From Streptomyces sp. DvalAA-43 (GTDB taxonomy: Bacteria; Actinomycetota; Actinomycetes; Streptomycetales; Streptomycetaceae), in NCBI RefSeq assembly GCF_900091725.1, contig NZ_FMBW01000043.1, positions 186,001-250,000 of the forward strand: 64,000 bases of DNA. Direction: 5' to 3'. The notes under the pieces are model-generated. The model did not search any database, had not been told where the DNA came from, and saw nothing but the letters and a program-made list of their open reading frames with translations. Positions 1-8,594 of the stretch are shown piece by piece. The position numbers were made by a program, and so were the translations under genes. How positions within the stretch are numbered: position 1 is the first letter of the stretch; each line of letters begins with the position of its first letter.

Positions 1-1104
1 CGGTACGGCGGCGGACAGGGTTCCGCCGCCGCTCTCTACGCCGACACCGTCTACACCTTCCTGGCCGACGGGCTCAGGGCGGTCGTCCCCGGTGGCGAGC
101 GGATCTCGGTGACGAGCCGCCCGGTCGCCCCGCACAAGGACGGGCTCTCCACCACCGAGGCACGCGCCCAGAGCCCGGACTACCCGTCGGCCTTGTGGGT
201 CCCGGCCGACGCCCACAACTTCGCGGCGGGCCGCTCGGCGAAGATCGACAAGGTGATCGTCCATGTCACGCAGGGCTCGTACGCGGGCTCGATCAACTGG
301 TTCCAGAACCCGACCGCGGAGGTGAGCGCCCACTACGTGGTGCGTTCCTCCGACGGCCAGATCACCCAGATGGTGCGGGACAGTGACACCGCGTACCACG
401 CCAGGAGCGCCAACTCCTCGACACTCGGCATCGAGCACGAGGGGTTCATCGACGACCCGTCCTGGTTCACCGACCCGATGTACCGGTCGTCGGCGGCCCT
501 GACCGCGTACCTCTGCGACCGCTACGGGATCCCGAAGGACCGGGCGCACATCATCGGGCACGACGAGGCACCGGGCAGCGACCACACCGACCCGGGCCCC
601 TACTGGGACTGGACCCGCTACATGCAGCTGGTCGGCGCGAGCACCGGCGACCGCGACGGCGCCGACGGGCTGAGCTTCGCCGCGTACGCGACCCAGCAGA
701 GCGGCTCGACGGGCGCCCAGGTCACGGCGGTCCAGCAGCTGCTGAACGACCAGGGCTACGCCGCGGGCGCGGTGGACGGCAGCTTCGGCCCGGCGACCCG
801 GACCGCGGTGACGGCGTATCAGATGGCGCGCGGACTGGACGCCGACGGTGTGGTGGATGCCAGGACCTGGACGGCGCTGCTGTCGGCCGGCGCGACGCCC
901 AGTCTCCGGCAGCGTGCCTCGGGCGACGGGGTGAAGCGGCTCCAGCGCGCGCTGACCGCGGCGCTCGGCTCGACGGTCGGCGTCGACGGCGGCTTCGGCC
1001 CGGAGACGGTGACCGCGGTGCGCGGCTACCAGACGAGCCGGGGGCTGACGGCCGACGGCATCGTGGGGCCGGACACCTGGGCGGCCCTGCAGACGGGACG
1101 CTGA
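1..1104 (+). CDS. N-acetylmuramoyl-L-alanine amidase, 5' end outside the window
   Basis: The frame is open back to base 1 without a stop, so the gene probably begins upstream and the GTG at 109 is likely an internal valine. The visible part holds an Amidase_2 (T7 lysozyme/PGRP type) zinc domain at about bases 220-640. Its likely ligands are the His residues in IVHVTQG, IIGHDEA and SDHTDPG. Two PG_binding_1 repeats follow, at about 690-895 and 905-1100; each ends in a TWxAL pattern (DARTWTALL, GPDTWAALQ). Enzymes of this family cut the amide bond between muramic acid and the stem peptide outside the cell. No signal peptide can be seen because the N-terminus is missing. An alternative is a short form starting at 109, which would lack a secretion signal. 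Confidence 0.85.
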   Translation, partial: RYGGGQGSAAALYADTVYTFLADGLRAVVPGGERISVTSRPVAPHKDGLSTTEARAQSPDYPSALWVPADAHNFAAGRSAKIDKVIVHVTQGSYAGSINWFQNPTAEVSAHYVVRSSDGQITQMVRDSDTAYHARSANSSTLGIEHEGFIDDPSWFTDPMYRSSAALTAYLCDRYGIPKDRAHIIGHDEAPGSDHTDPGPYWDWTRYMQLVGASTGDRDGADGLSFAAYATQQSGSTGAQVTAVQQLLNDQGYAAGAVDGSFGPATRTAVTAYQMARGLDADGVVDARTWTALLSAGATPSLRQRASGDGVKRLQRALTAALGSTVGVDGGFGPETVTAVRGYQTSRGLTADGIVGPDTWAALQTGR

Positions 1105-1207
1105 GCCCCGTCCGGGCAGGTGGGGCGGGGTGCGGGGCGGGCACGGACCGCCCCGGCCTCCCCCGGCCGGGCGTCCATGTCACGTTCAAGTAACCTGCCG
1201 GAAACCC

Positions 1208-1237
1208 TTGACGTTCCTCCTGACTCGTTCTTAACCT
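1208..1237 (+). promoter_or_regulatory. Putative promoter of the MFS-kinase-dehydrogenase operon
   Basis: TTGACG (1208-1213) and TAACCT (1232-1237) are separated by 18 bases, a fair match to a housekeeping-type promoter. It would start transcription near 1244 and leave an untranslated leader of about 150 bases before the ATG at 1393. Judged by eye only. Confidence 0.5.
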
Positions 1238-1271
1238 CACTGCGTAGTTCGCATTCCTTGCAGTTCACGTG

Positions 1272-1349
1272 CTGCGGCGCTTTCCGCAGTGTTTTGGCAG
1301 GCACAGACATAGACCACCTGTCGGTGGTTTCGTCATGCCTGTTTTTTTT
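1272..1349 (+). terminator. Leader with two stem-loops and a T8 run: candidate attenuator
   Basis: A first hairpin pairs CTGCGG (1272-1277) with CCGCAG (1284-1289). A second, longer structure pairs CAGGCA (1298-1303) with TGCCTG (1336-1341) and, inside it, AGACCACC (1311-1318) with GGTGGTTT (1323-1330) around a TGTC loop. Eight consecutive T (1342-1349) follow at once. A T8 run is very rare at this base composition, so this reads as an intrinsic terminator placed 43 bases before the first start codon of an operon. The same operon encodes a GlpP-type antiterminator (7929-8588). Readthrough control is inferred from this, not shown. Confidence 0.7.
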
Positions 1350-1392
1350 GTGCTCCCCGTGCCGCCGATGGGTCTTCCTCGAAGGCGGATTC

Positions 1393-2847
1393 ATGGCACA
1401 ACGTCCGAGCGTCAAAGGCGTCGCCGACGTCGTTGCGCTCATCGATGGGCTGGGAAAGATCACCGGCCGGGCGCAGGTCATCTGGTTTCTCGTGTTCGGC
1501 GGGCTGTTCCTCGACGCCTATTCGAACGCCGCGCTGAGCGCCGGTCTGGGGCCGATGACGTCCCAGATGGAGCTCACCAGCACGCAGGTCTCGATCCTCA
1601 CGGCCACCGCTCCGGCCCTGGCGATCATCTTCAACCCGGTCGGCGGCTGGCTCGCCACCCGGATCGGCCGCGTCCCCCCGCTGCTCATCGCCAAGGTGTT
1701 CGCCATCGCGGGCGCCCTGCTGGCCGCCTTCGCCGGTGATTTCACCGTCGTCTGGCTCGGCCGGGTCCTGGTGGGTGTCGCGTACGGCATCGACTTCGCC
1801 GTCGCCATGGCACTGCTCGCCGAGTACACGCCCGCGAAACTGGGCGGCCGGCTGAATCTGTGGCAGGCCGTCTGGTACGTCGCCACCACCAGCAACCTCG
1901 TGCTCGCCCTGGTCTTCTTCAACCTGGACGTCGGTGCGGACATCTGGCGCTGGTCGGTCGGCTCGGCTGCGGTGGTCGCCGCCGCGCTGCTCCTGGGCCA
2001 GTGGCTGATGCTGCGGGAGAGCCCGACCTGGCTGGCGAGCAAGGGCCGGCTGGACGAGGCCGTCGTCAACCTGGACAGGATCTACGGGATCGAGGCCGTC
2101 GCCGGGAAGCCCGACGAGGCGACCCGCGCCGCCACCGAGGCGCCCGCCATCGGCTTCCGTCAGGCCGGGGTGCTCTTCAAGGGCGAGTACCTGCCCCGGA
2201 CGGTCCTCTCCTCGGTCATCTCGCTCGGGCAGTCGATGCAGTACTTCGCGGTCGGCTGGTACCTCCCGCTGATCAGCCTGACGATCTTCGGCGAGAGCTT
2301 CGAGAAGGCCACCATCGGCTCGATGGTCTTCAACGCCTTCGGCATCGCGGGCGGGCTCCTCTCCGCCTACTTCGGCCGCAGGCTGGGACTGCGGCTCAGC
2401 TCCGCCGCCGGCTTCGCCGGGGTCTTCGTGGCCCTGCTCGCGATGGGGCTGACCTTCGAGAAGGTGCCCACGGCCGTGGCGTTCCTGCTGCCGGTGCTGT
2501 TCATCCTCTGCCACTCCGCGGGCCCCGGCGCCAACGGCAAGTCCATCGCCGCGCTCTCGTACAGCAGCGATGTCCGCGCGCTCGGCACCGGTGTCACCGG
2601 GATGGTCGGCAGCTTCGGCAGTGTCGTCGGGCTTTACGTCTTCCCGCAGATCAAGGACTCGCTGGGGCTCGCCGACACCTTCCTGGTGCTCTCCGTCGTA
2701 CCGCTGCTCGGCCTGATCACCTGTCTGGCGATCAAGTGGGACCCGACGAAGGCCGCCTCCCCCGACGAGGCCGCCGGACAGGACCGGGCCGCCGCTGGCA
2801 CTCCGGCCGGCTCGGCGGAATCCGCCGCGTCCGTGACCGCGCGCTGA
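1393..2847 (+). CDS. MFS transporter, sugar/organic-acid porter type
   Basis: A 484-residue polytopic membrane protein with about 12 hydrophobic segments and the MFS signatures: a GGWLATRIGR loop after helix 2 (about residue 84) and RESPTWLASKGR after helix 6 (about residue 208), the latter as in sugar and metabolite:proton symporters. I chose the ATG at 1393 because GAAGGCGG lies just upstream; the frame is open much further back, but that part is leader with stem-loops. It is the first gene of an operon with a polyol-type kinase and dehydrogenases, so it probably imports their substrate. The C-terminal 30 residues are Ala/Gly/Glu-rich and disordered. The substrate cannot be read from the sequence. 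Confidence 0.85.
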   Translation: MAQRPSVKGVADVVALIDGLGKITGRAQVIWFLVFGGLFLDAYSNAALSAGLGPMTSQMELTSTQVSILTATAPALAIIFNPVGGWLATRIGRVPPLLIAKVFAIAGALLAAFAGDFTVVWLGRVLVGVAYGIDFAVAMALLAEYTPAKLGGRLNLWQAVWYVATTSNLVLALVFFNLDVGADIWRWSVGSAAVVAAALLLGQWLMLRESPTWLASKGRLDEAVVNLDRIYGIEAVAGKPDEATRAATEAPAIGFRQAGVLFKGEYLPRTVLSSVISLGQSMQYFAVGWYLPLISLTIFGESFEKATIGSMVFNAFGIAGGLLSAYFGRRLGLRLSSAAGFAGVFVALLAMGLTFEKVPTAVAFLLPVLFILCHSAGPGANGKSIAALSYSSDVRALGTGVTGMVGSFGSVVGLYVFPQIKDSLGLADTFLVLSVVPLLGLITCLAIKWDPTKAASPDEAAGQDRAAAGTPAGSAESAASVTAR

Positions 2848-2941
2848 CCGGCCGCCGGGCCCGTCGCACCACACGATGGTGCCCTCCCCTCCCTCTCCCT
2901 CCGTACGGCTCGCTCGCGATGCTCGCAATGAAAGGGCTGCA

Positions 2942-4513
2942 ATGACGCAGACGTTCCCCGGCGCCGCCGCACGGCGCGGTGTGCTGTCCATCGACGAGGG
3001 CACCACGGGCACCCGGGCCGGAGTCGTGCTCGACTCCGGCGAGGCCCACGAGGTGTTCTACCGGTCGATCAAGGTCAGCCATCCGGACGACCTCTCGGTC
3101 GAGCAGGACCCGATGGAGATCTGGACCGCCACCGTCGAGGTGGCGCGCCGGGCCGTCGGCCGGGCCCGCGAGGAGGGCATCGAGATCACCGCGGTGGCCC
3201 TCTCCACCCAGCGGGCGACCGCGATGCTGTGGGACCGGGTGACCGGGCGGCCGCTGCTGCCCGCGGTGGTGTGGCAGGACCGGCGGTACGCGGCCGAGCT
3301 CACCTCGTACGAGGCGGAGTGGGACGCCGCCCTGCTGGCCCGCCAGGGCCGGCCGGTCGGCGCCCGCGCACCGTTCCTCTGGGCCGCCCGGCAGATCGCC
3401 GGGCACCCGGAGGCGGCCGCCGCGCACCGCGAGGGCCGGCTGCTCTTCGGCACCGTCGACACCTGGCTGATCTGGCGGCTCACCGGCGGCGCCGTGCACG
3501 CCACGACACCGACGAACGCCGCCTCCACCGGTGGCTATCTGCTGGAGCGGCACGCCTGGGACGAGGAGTGGATCGACCGCCTCGGCTTCCCTCTCGACCT
3601 GCTCCCCGAGCTCCGCTCCGACGACGCCGGTTTCGGTACCACCGACCCGGCCGCCCTCGGCATCGCCGTCCCGCTGGCCGCCTCCATGGGCGACCAGCAC
3701 GCCGCACTCGTCGCGCTCGGCGGCCTCGCCGCCGGGCAGGGCATGTGTGTCTACGGGACCGGCGCCTTCGTCGACGCGGCGACCGGCACCACGCCCGCCC
3801 TGCCCCGGCCGGACATCTCCGGGGTGCTCGCCCAGCCCGGCCGGCGGCAGGGCGACATCAGCCACTACAGCCTGGAGGCGTACACCTCCACGGCGGGGTC
3901 GGCGCTGAACTGGCTCTGCGACGACCTGGGCCTGTTCGCGTCGCCGAAGGAGCTCGGTGAGGAGGCGGGCCGGGTCCCCACCCGGCCGGGCCGCACCCCG
4001 CGTTTCGTCCCGGCGCTCGCCGGGGTCCGTACGCCGGTCTGGCACCCGGAGGCCACCGCCTCCCTCACCGGGCTCACCCTCGCCACCACTCGCGCCGATC
4101 TCGCCCGCGCCGTGCTCGACGGGATCGCGCACTCGGTGTGCGACCTGATCGACGGGGTCGCCGACACCATGGGCACCCCGTTCACCCGGCTCCGGGTCGG
4201 CGGCGGGGTCTCCGGCAGCGACCCGCTCATGCGGATCCAGGCCGACCTGACCGGCCTGCCGCTGGAGCGGGTCTCCGACTCCGCCACCGCCAGCCTCCGG
4301 GGCACCGCGTATCTCGCCGGTGTCGCCCAGGGCCTGTGGTCCTCGCTCGAAGAGGTCGTCGAGGCACAGCCGCTCGGCCGGATCTTCGAGCCCTCGATCA
4401 CCGCGGCCGAGCGCGCCGCGCAGCGGTCCGCCTGGCGCGACGTGCTGATCGCCCACCTCGGCGATCCGGCGCTGCTCCCCCTGAAGACCCCCGAACCTCA
4501 CACCCCCCACTGA
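2942..4513 (+). CDS. FGGY-family carbohydrate kinase, glycerol-kinase-like with altered substrate pocket
   Basis: A 523-residue ATP-dependent sugar/polyol kinase. The FGGY N-lobe opens with IDEGTTGTRA (about residue 17), GDQHAAL lies near 250 and the C-lobe signature GGGVSGSDPL near 419. Compared from memory with E. coli GlpK, the Arg of NQRET, the Trp of VWQ and the Asp-Gln of GDQ are kept. The Glu of NQRET is Ala (TQRATAM), and the region that carries the pocket Tyr reads PVGARAPF. Two glycerol contacts are therefore missing, so the substrate may be a substituted glycerol or another polyol. The start is the ATG at 2942, with AAAGG upstream. GlpD- and AGPS-type genes follow in the same direction. 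Confidence 0.85.
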   Translation: MTQTFPGAAARRGVLSIDEGTTGTRAGVVLDSGEAHEVFYRSIKVSHPDDLSVEQDPMEIWTATVEVARRAVGRAREEGIEITAVALSTQRATAMLWDRVTGRPLLPAVVWQDRRYAAELTSYEAEWDAALLARQGRPVGARAPFLWAARQIAGHPEAAAAHREGRLLFGTVDTWLIWRLTGGAVHATTPTNAASTGGYLLERHAWDEEWIDRLGFPLDLLPELRSDDAGFGTTDPAALGIAVPLAASMGDQHAALVALGGLAAGQGMCVYGTGAFVDAATGTTPALPRPDISGVLAQPGRRQGDISHYSLEAYTSTAGSALNWLCDDLGLFASPKELGEEAGRVPTRPGRTPRFVPALAGVRTPVWHPEATASLTGLTLATTRADLARAVLDGIAHSVCDLIDGVADTMGTPFTRLRVGGGVSGSDPLMRIQADLTGLPLERVSDSATASLRGTAYLAGVAQGLWSSLEEVVEAQPLGRIFEPSITAAERAAQRSAWRDVLIAHLGDPALLPLKTPEPHTPH

Positions 4514-4588
4514 CGGCCCCCGACCGTCGCCCCGGCGGCCCGTATCCGACCAAGCGGCCGCCGTACCGAAACACCAGGAGTTGATGTT

Positions 4589-6262
4589 GTGATCACCATG
4601 CCCGCCCGGAAGCCGCGGCGCAGCGCCGCGGCGACCCGCCGCACGCCCCTGCTGCTCGACCGGGCAGCCCTCAAGCGCCGGCTGGCCGACGACACGTACG
4701 ACGTGCTCGTCATAGGCGGTGGCATCACCGGGGCGTACGCCGTGCTCGACGCCGCCTCGCGCGGGCTGCGCGCGGCGCTGGTCGAGAAGGACGACTTCGC
4801 CTCCGGTACGTCGTCGAAGTCCTCGAAGATGGTGCACGGCGGCCTGCGCTACATCGAGCAGGGCAACGTCAACCTGGTCCGCCACTCGCTCCTGGAGCGG
4901 CACCGCTTCCGCAAGAACGCCCCGCACCTGGTGCACCGGCTGCCGTTCCTCTTCCCGATCCTGGAGAAGGAGGGCATCTTCGACGCCCGCCTCGCCAAGG
5001 GTTTCGAGGGCCTGCTGTGGACGTACGACCTGGTCGGCGGATGGCGGATCGGCAAGCTCCACCAGCGGCTGACCGTGCCGGAGGTGCTCGCGCAGGCGCC
5101 GACGCTGCGGGCGGAGAACCTCAAGGGCGGGCTGATGTACTTCGACGCCCGCACCGATGACGCCCGGCTGGTGCTGACCATCGTCCGGACCGCCGCCGCG
5201 CTCGGTGCGACGGTCCTCAACGGTGCCCGTGCCGAGGGTCTGCTGATGCAGATGGGCAAGGTGGCCGGCGCCCGGGTCTCGGCGGACGGCGACACCTTCG
5301 ACATCCGTGCGCGGGCCGTCGTCAACGCCACCGGCGTATGGACCGACGAGCTGGACGCGAAGGCGGACGACGCTCACCGGCCGCAGGTCAGGCCCGCCAA
5401 GGGCGTCCACATCGTGGTGCCGTGGGACAAGGTGCGGATCAACTGCACGGTCACCGTGCCGATCCCGGGCCGGGCCCGCCGCGCGACCTGCACCCGCTGG
5501 GGCAACAGCGTCGTGCTGGGCACCACGGACGAGGACTACCAGGGCTCCCCCGACGATGTGCACTGCACCCGCGAGGAGATGGACTTCCTGCTGGAGGGCG
5601 CCAACACCGCCTTCGAGGGGAAGCTCACCCCGGACGACGTGGTCGGTTCCATCGGGGGTCTGCGCCCGCTGGTCGGCGGCAAGGAGGGCGCCACCCTCGA
5701 CATGCGCCGCGACCACCACATCACCGTCGGCCGCACCGGCATGGTGACGGTGACCGGCGGCAAGCTCACCACCAGCCGCCACATGGGCGAGCTGGTCATC
5801 GACAAGGTGATGACCGTCCTCGGCCGCAAGGGGCGGAGCCGCACCACCGACCTCCCGCTGCTCGGCGGCGCCGGTTACGACGCCGAGGCCGTCGCGGCCT
5901 CCGGCGGCATCGCCGCGCACCTCGGCGAGCGCTTCGGCACCGAGGCCCGGTTCGTCGGCGACCTGATCCAGGACGACCCGACGCTGGCCGAGCCGATCGT
6001 CGCGGGACTCCCGTACACCAAGGCCGAGGTCGTGTACGCGGCCCGCGCCGAACTGGCCCGCTCGGTCGACGACGTGCTCTCCCGCCGGATGCGCGCCCGG
6101 CTGTTCGCCCGGGACGCCTCCGCCGAAGCGGCCGGGGCCGTGGGCACGATCCTCGGCCGGGAACTGAACCTCACTGAGGCCGAGGTGGAGCGTTCGGTCT
6201 CCGAGTACCTCGCAGCCGTCCGTCACGAAAAGTCCGTACTCCTCGAAGGGGCAGCAGCATGA
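4589..6262 (+). CDS. FAD-dependent glycerol-3-phosphate dehydrogenase/oxidase family (GlpD)
   Basis: A 557-residue flavoprotein of the DAO/GlpD fold. The FAD-binding GGGITGAY motif is at about residue 41, the GlpD hallmark SGTSSKSSKMVHGGLRYIEQ near 70-90, and the C-terminal helical GlpD_C domain after about 400. The family oxidises sn-glycerol 3-phosphate to dihydroxyacetone phosphate and passes electrons to quinone or oxygen at the membrane face. Here it probably oxidises the product of the upstream kinase. The start is GTG at 4589 with CCAGGAG upstream. The stop overlaps the next start as ATGA (6259-6262), implying translational coupling. The Arg/Lys-rich N-terminal 20 residues are not part of the fold. 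Confidence 0.9.
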   Translation: MITMPARKPRRSAAATRRTPLLLDRAALKRRLADDTYDVLVIGGGITGAYAVLDAASRGLRAALVEKDDFASGTSSKSSKMVHGGLRYIEQGNVNLVRHSLLERHRFRKNAPHLVHRLPFLFPILEKEGIFDARLAKGFEGLLWTYDLVGGWRIGKLHQRLTVPEVLAQAPTLRAENLKGGLMYFDARTDDARLVLTIVRTAAALGATVLNGARAEGLLMQMGKVAGARVSADGDTFDIRARAVVNATGVWTDELDAKADDAHRPQVRPAKGVHIVVPWDKVRINCTVTVPIPGRARRATCTRWGNSVVLGTTDEDYQGSPDDVHCTREEMDFLLEGANTAFEGKLTPDDVVGSIGGLRPLVGGKEGATLDMRRDHHITVGRTGMVTVTGGKLTTSRHMGELVIDKVMTVLGRKGRSRTTDLPLLGGAGYDAEAVAASGGIAAHLGERFGTEARFVGDLIQDDPTLAEPIVAGLPYTKAEVVYAARAELARSVDDVLSRRMRARLFARDASAEAAGAVGTILGRELNLTEAEVERSVSEYLAAVRHEKSVLLEGAAA

Positions 6263-7812
6263 TCAGCCGTCAGACCATCACCCACCCGTTCAACCGGGGC
6301 AACTACACGATCGGCGCCCCCAGCTTCGCCAAGTGGGCGCAGAACACCCCGATCGGGGACGGCGAGGCCGCCCTCCAGGTCGACCCGGTCGAGGTCCCCG
6401 AGACCGTGGTCGAGGCGCTGCGCGAGGCCGCGCACGCGGTGCACACCGCCCGCGACGAGGTCGTCACCCGGACCCGCGACTGGTGGGCCGGCTCGATGAT
6501 CGGCGAGACCGAGGGCCGTCCCGCGACTCCGGACGCCGTGGTCGTCGAGGCGGCCGACGCCGACCAGGTCGCGGCCGTGCTGCGGATCTGCCACGAGGCG
6601 GGCATCCCGGTCACCCCGTCGGCCGGGCGCTCCAACGTCACCGGTGCGGCGCTCCCCGTCTTCGGCGGCGTCGTCCTGGACGTCTGCGGGCTGAACGCGA
6701 TCACCGGCTTCGACGCCGAGTCCAACATCGTGGACGTCCAGGCCGGCATGTTCGGCGACCTCTTCGAGAAGCAGCTCCAGGAGGAGTACGGCGTCACCAC
6801 CGGCCACTGGCCGTCCGCGTTCGCCGTCTCCACGGTCGGCGGCTGGATCGCCTGCCGCGGCGCCGGTCAGCTCTCCACCCGGTACGGCAAGATCGAGGAC
6901 ATGGTCGTCGGCGTGGACGTCGTCCACGCGGACGGCACGCGCGCCACGTACGGCGACTACGCCCGCGCCGCGGTCGGCCCGGACCTGCGCCAGCTGTTCA
7001 TCGGCTCCGAGGGCACCCTCGGCGTCATCGTCTCGGCGCGGCTGCGGGTCCACCCGCTGCCGGAGTACGCCAACGCCGTGGCGTACGGCTTCACGACCTT
7101 CGCCGAGGGCCTGGACGCCTGCCGCAGGATCATGCAGCGCGGTGCGACCCCGGCCGTCCTGCGGCTGTACGACACCCTGGAGTCGGGCACCCACTTCGGC
7201 CACCCGGAGACCAACCTCCTGCTGATCGCCGACGAGGGCGACCCGGCCATCGTCGACGCCTCGATCAAGGTGGCGTCCGAGGTGTGCGAGGCGTACGGCC
7301 CCGAGCTGGACAGCCAGGCGGTCTTCGAGCGCTGGCTGGACGAGCGGATGCTGGTCGGCAAGTCCGCCGACGGCTTCGAGCCCGGCCCCGGCTTCGTCGC
7401 CGACACGCTGGAGATGGCCGCGTCCTGGACCGACCTCCCGGTGATCTACGACGAGGTGGTCGCCGCGATCCAGTCGGTGCCCGGCACCCTGGCCGCCTCG
7501 GCCCACCAGTCCCACGCGTACACCGACGGTGCCTGCGTCTACTTCTCGCTGCGCGGCGACGTGGCCCCCGAGTCGCGCCGCGACTGGTACCGCTCGGTGT
7601 GGGACGCCGCCAACGCCGTACTGATCGAGCACGCGGCGGCCCTCAGCCACCACCACGGCTGCGGACTGCTGCGCGGCCCCTACCTGGAGGAATCCCTCGG
7701 GGCGGGCTTCGCGACCTTCGTCGCGGTGAAGAAGGCCCTGGACCCGGCCGGCATTCTCAACCCTGGCAAACTGGGCCTTCCCAGCCGATTCGGTACGTCT
7801 CCGCTGAACTGA
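6259..7812 (+). CDS. FAD-binding oxidase of the alkyl-dihydroxyacetonephosphate synthase (AGPS) family
   Basis: A 517-residue VAO/PCMH flavoprotein. It shows the AGPS signatures rather than those of generic lactate or glycolate oxidases: PSAGRSNVTGAA (flavin phosphate loop, about residue 119), TTGHWPSAF (about 179), GGWIACRGAGQLSTRYGKIE (about 193), YTDGACVYFS, and the SHHHGCG triple-His motif near 463. AGPS uses flavin without net oxidation to swap the acyl chain of acyl-DHAP for a fatty alcohol, forming an ether lipid. A bacterial homologue between a G3P-dehydrogenase-like enzyme and an alcohol dehydrogenase could work on an ether or an analogous substituted DHAP. Its start overlaps the preceding stop. 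The real substrate is unknown. Confidence 0.85.
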   Translation: MISRQTITHPFNRGNYTIGAPSFAKWAQNTPIGDGEAALQVDPVEVPETVVEALREAAHAVHTARDEVVTRTRDWWAGSMIGETEGRPATPDAVVVEAADADQVAAVLRICHEAGIPVTPSAGRSNVTGAALPVFGGVVLDVCGLNAITGFDAESNIVDVQAGMFGDLFEKQLQEEYGVTTGHWPSAFAVSTVGGWIACRGAGQLSTRYGKIEDMVVGVDVVHADGTRATYGDYARAAVGPDLRQLFIGSEGTLGVIVSARLRVHPLPEYANAVAYGFTTFAEGLDACRRIMQRGATPAVLRLYDTLESGTHFGHPETNLLLIADEGDPAIVDASIKVASEVCEAYGPELDSQAVFERWLDERMLVGKSADGFEPGPGFVADTLEMAASWTDLPVIYDEVVAAIQSVPGTLAASAHQSHAYTDGACVYFSLRGDVAPESRRDWYRSVWDAANAVLIEHAAALSHHHGCGLLRGPYLEESLGAGFATFVAVKKALDPAGILNPGKLGLPSRFGTSPLN

Positions 7813-7824
7813 CACCAAGGTCCT

Positions 7825-7871
7825 TCGTCTGGATCGGGCCGGACCCCGCGACCCCGGCATGATCCAGACGA
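7825..7871 (+). terminator. Intra-operon stem-loop upstream of the glpP-like gene
   Basis: TCGTCTGGATC (7825-7835) and GATCCAGACGA (7861-7871) form a perfect 11-bp stem around a GC-rich 25-base loop, within the 116-base gap between the AGPS-like and GlpP-like genes. No T run follows. It may be a partial terminator, an RNA-stability element or a binding site for the antiterminator. Confidence 0.6.
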
Positions 7872-7928
7872 GAGGCCCTGGGCCGGCAGCAGCCACGCAC
7901 CCCTCCCCTCCCCAGGCAGGCCCTTGCC

Positions 7929-8588
7929 ATGACCCCTTCCCCGTCCCGGTCCGGCGCCCCGCTCGACCCCCGGCTCACCGCGGCGTTCGCCGAGGTGCCG
8001 GTCGTCGCGTCGGTCGTCGGCACCCAGCCGCTGCGGCAGTTCCTGACCGCACCGGCCAAGGTGTGCATCCTCGCCTCGTTCGCGGTGGGGCAGCTGCCCC
8101 AGGTGGTGCCGGCGCTGGGCCGGGCGGGGAAGACCGTGTTCGTGAACGTGGACAGCAGCCCCGGTCTGGCTCAGGACCGGGGCGCGCTGGAGTTCATCAA
8201 GAACATGGGCGCGCACGGCGTGGTCAGCACCCGGCTCTCCCTGATAGAGAAGGGCCGCCCGCTCGGCCTGCTGACGATGATGAAGGTGTTCGTCACCGAC
8301 CGGTCCAATCTGCGCCGCTCCACGGACGCGATCTCGCGCGGGGCGCCGGACCTGGTCGAGATCATGCCCGCCCCGATCATCGCCCGGATGAGCGCGCAGG
8401 CACAGCGCGCGATGTCCCCGTCGGTGGCCGCGGGCTTCGTGGAGACCCCCGCGGACGTCGCGCTGGCACTGGCCCTCGGGTCGGCCGCCGCCGCCACGTC
8501 CGACCCCCGCCTCTGGAATCTGCGCCGGGACCAGCTGCCGCCGGTCCCGCCCGCCGCCCTGAAGAGGCCCGCCCCACCTCAGGAGTAA
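7929..8588 (+). CDS. GlpP-type glycerol-3-phosphate-responsive antiterminator
   Basis: A 219-residue TIM-barrel-like protein of the GlpP family. Recognisable blocks are FVNVDSSPGLAQDRGALEFI (about residue 70), GVVSTRLSLI, the ligand-side TMMKVFVTDRSNL and APDLVEIMPAP (about 140), and PVVASVVG near the N-terminus. In Bacillus, GlpP with glycerol 3-phosphate binds the leader of glpD mRNA and prevents termination. This gene sits in the same operon as a GlpD-type gene, and that operon starts with a terminator-like leader (1272-1349), so autogenous antitermination is the natural reading. Inference: the effector could be the phosphorylated product of the kinase. The C-terminal 40 residues are Pro-rich. 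The start ATG at 7929 follows the stem-loop at 7825-7871. Confidence 0.85.
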   Translation: MTPSPSRSGAPLDPRLTAAFAEVPVVASVVGTQPLRQFLTAPAKVCILASFAVGQLPQVVPALGRAGKTVFVNVDSSPGLAQDRGALEFIKNMGAHGVVSTRLSLIEKGRPLGLLTMMKVFVTDRSNLRRSTDAISRGAPDLVEIMPAPIIARMSAQAQRAMSPSVAAGFVETPADVALALALGSAAAATSDPRLWNLRRDQLPPVPPAALKRPAPPQE

Positions 8589-8594
8589 CCCCCC

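Noticed and set aside
1120..1392. Extended N-terminus for the first MFS protein
   Set aside because: The region carries a promoter, hairpins and a T8 run and encodes a non-membrane, low-complexity stretch; ATG 1393 has a ribosome-binding sequence.
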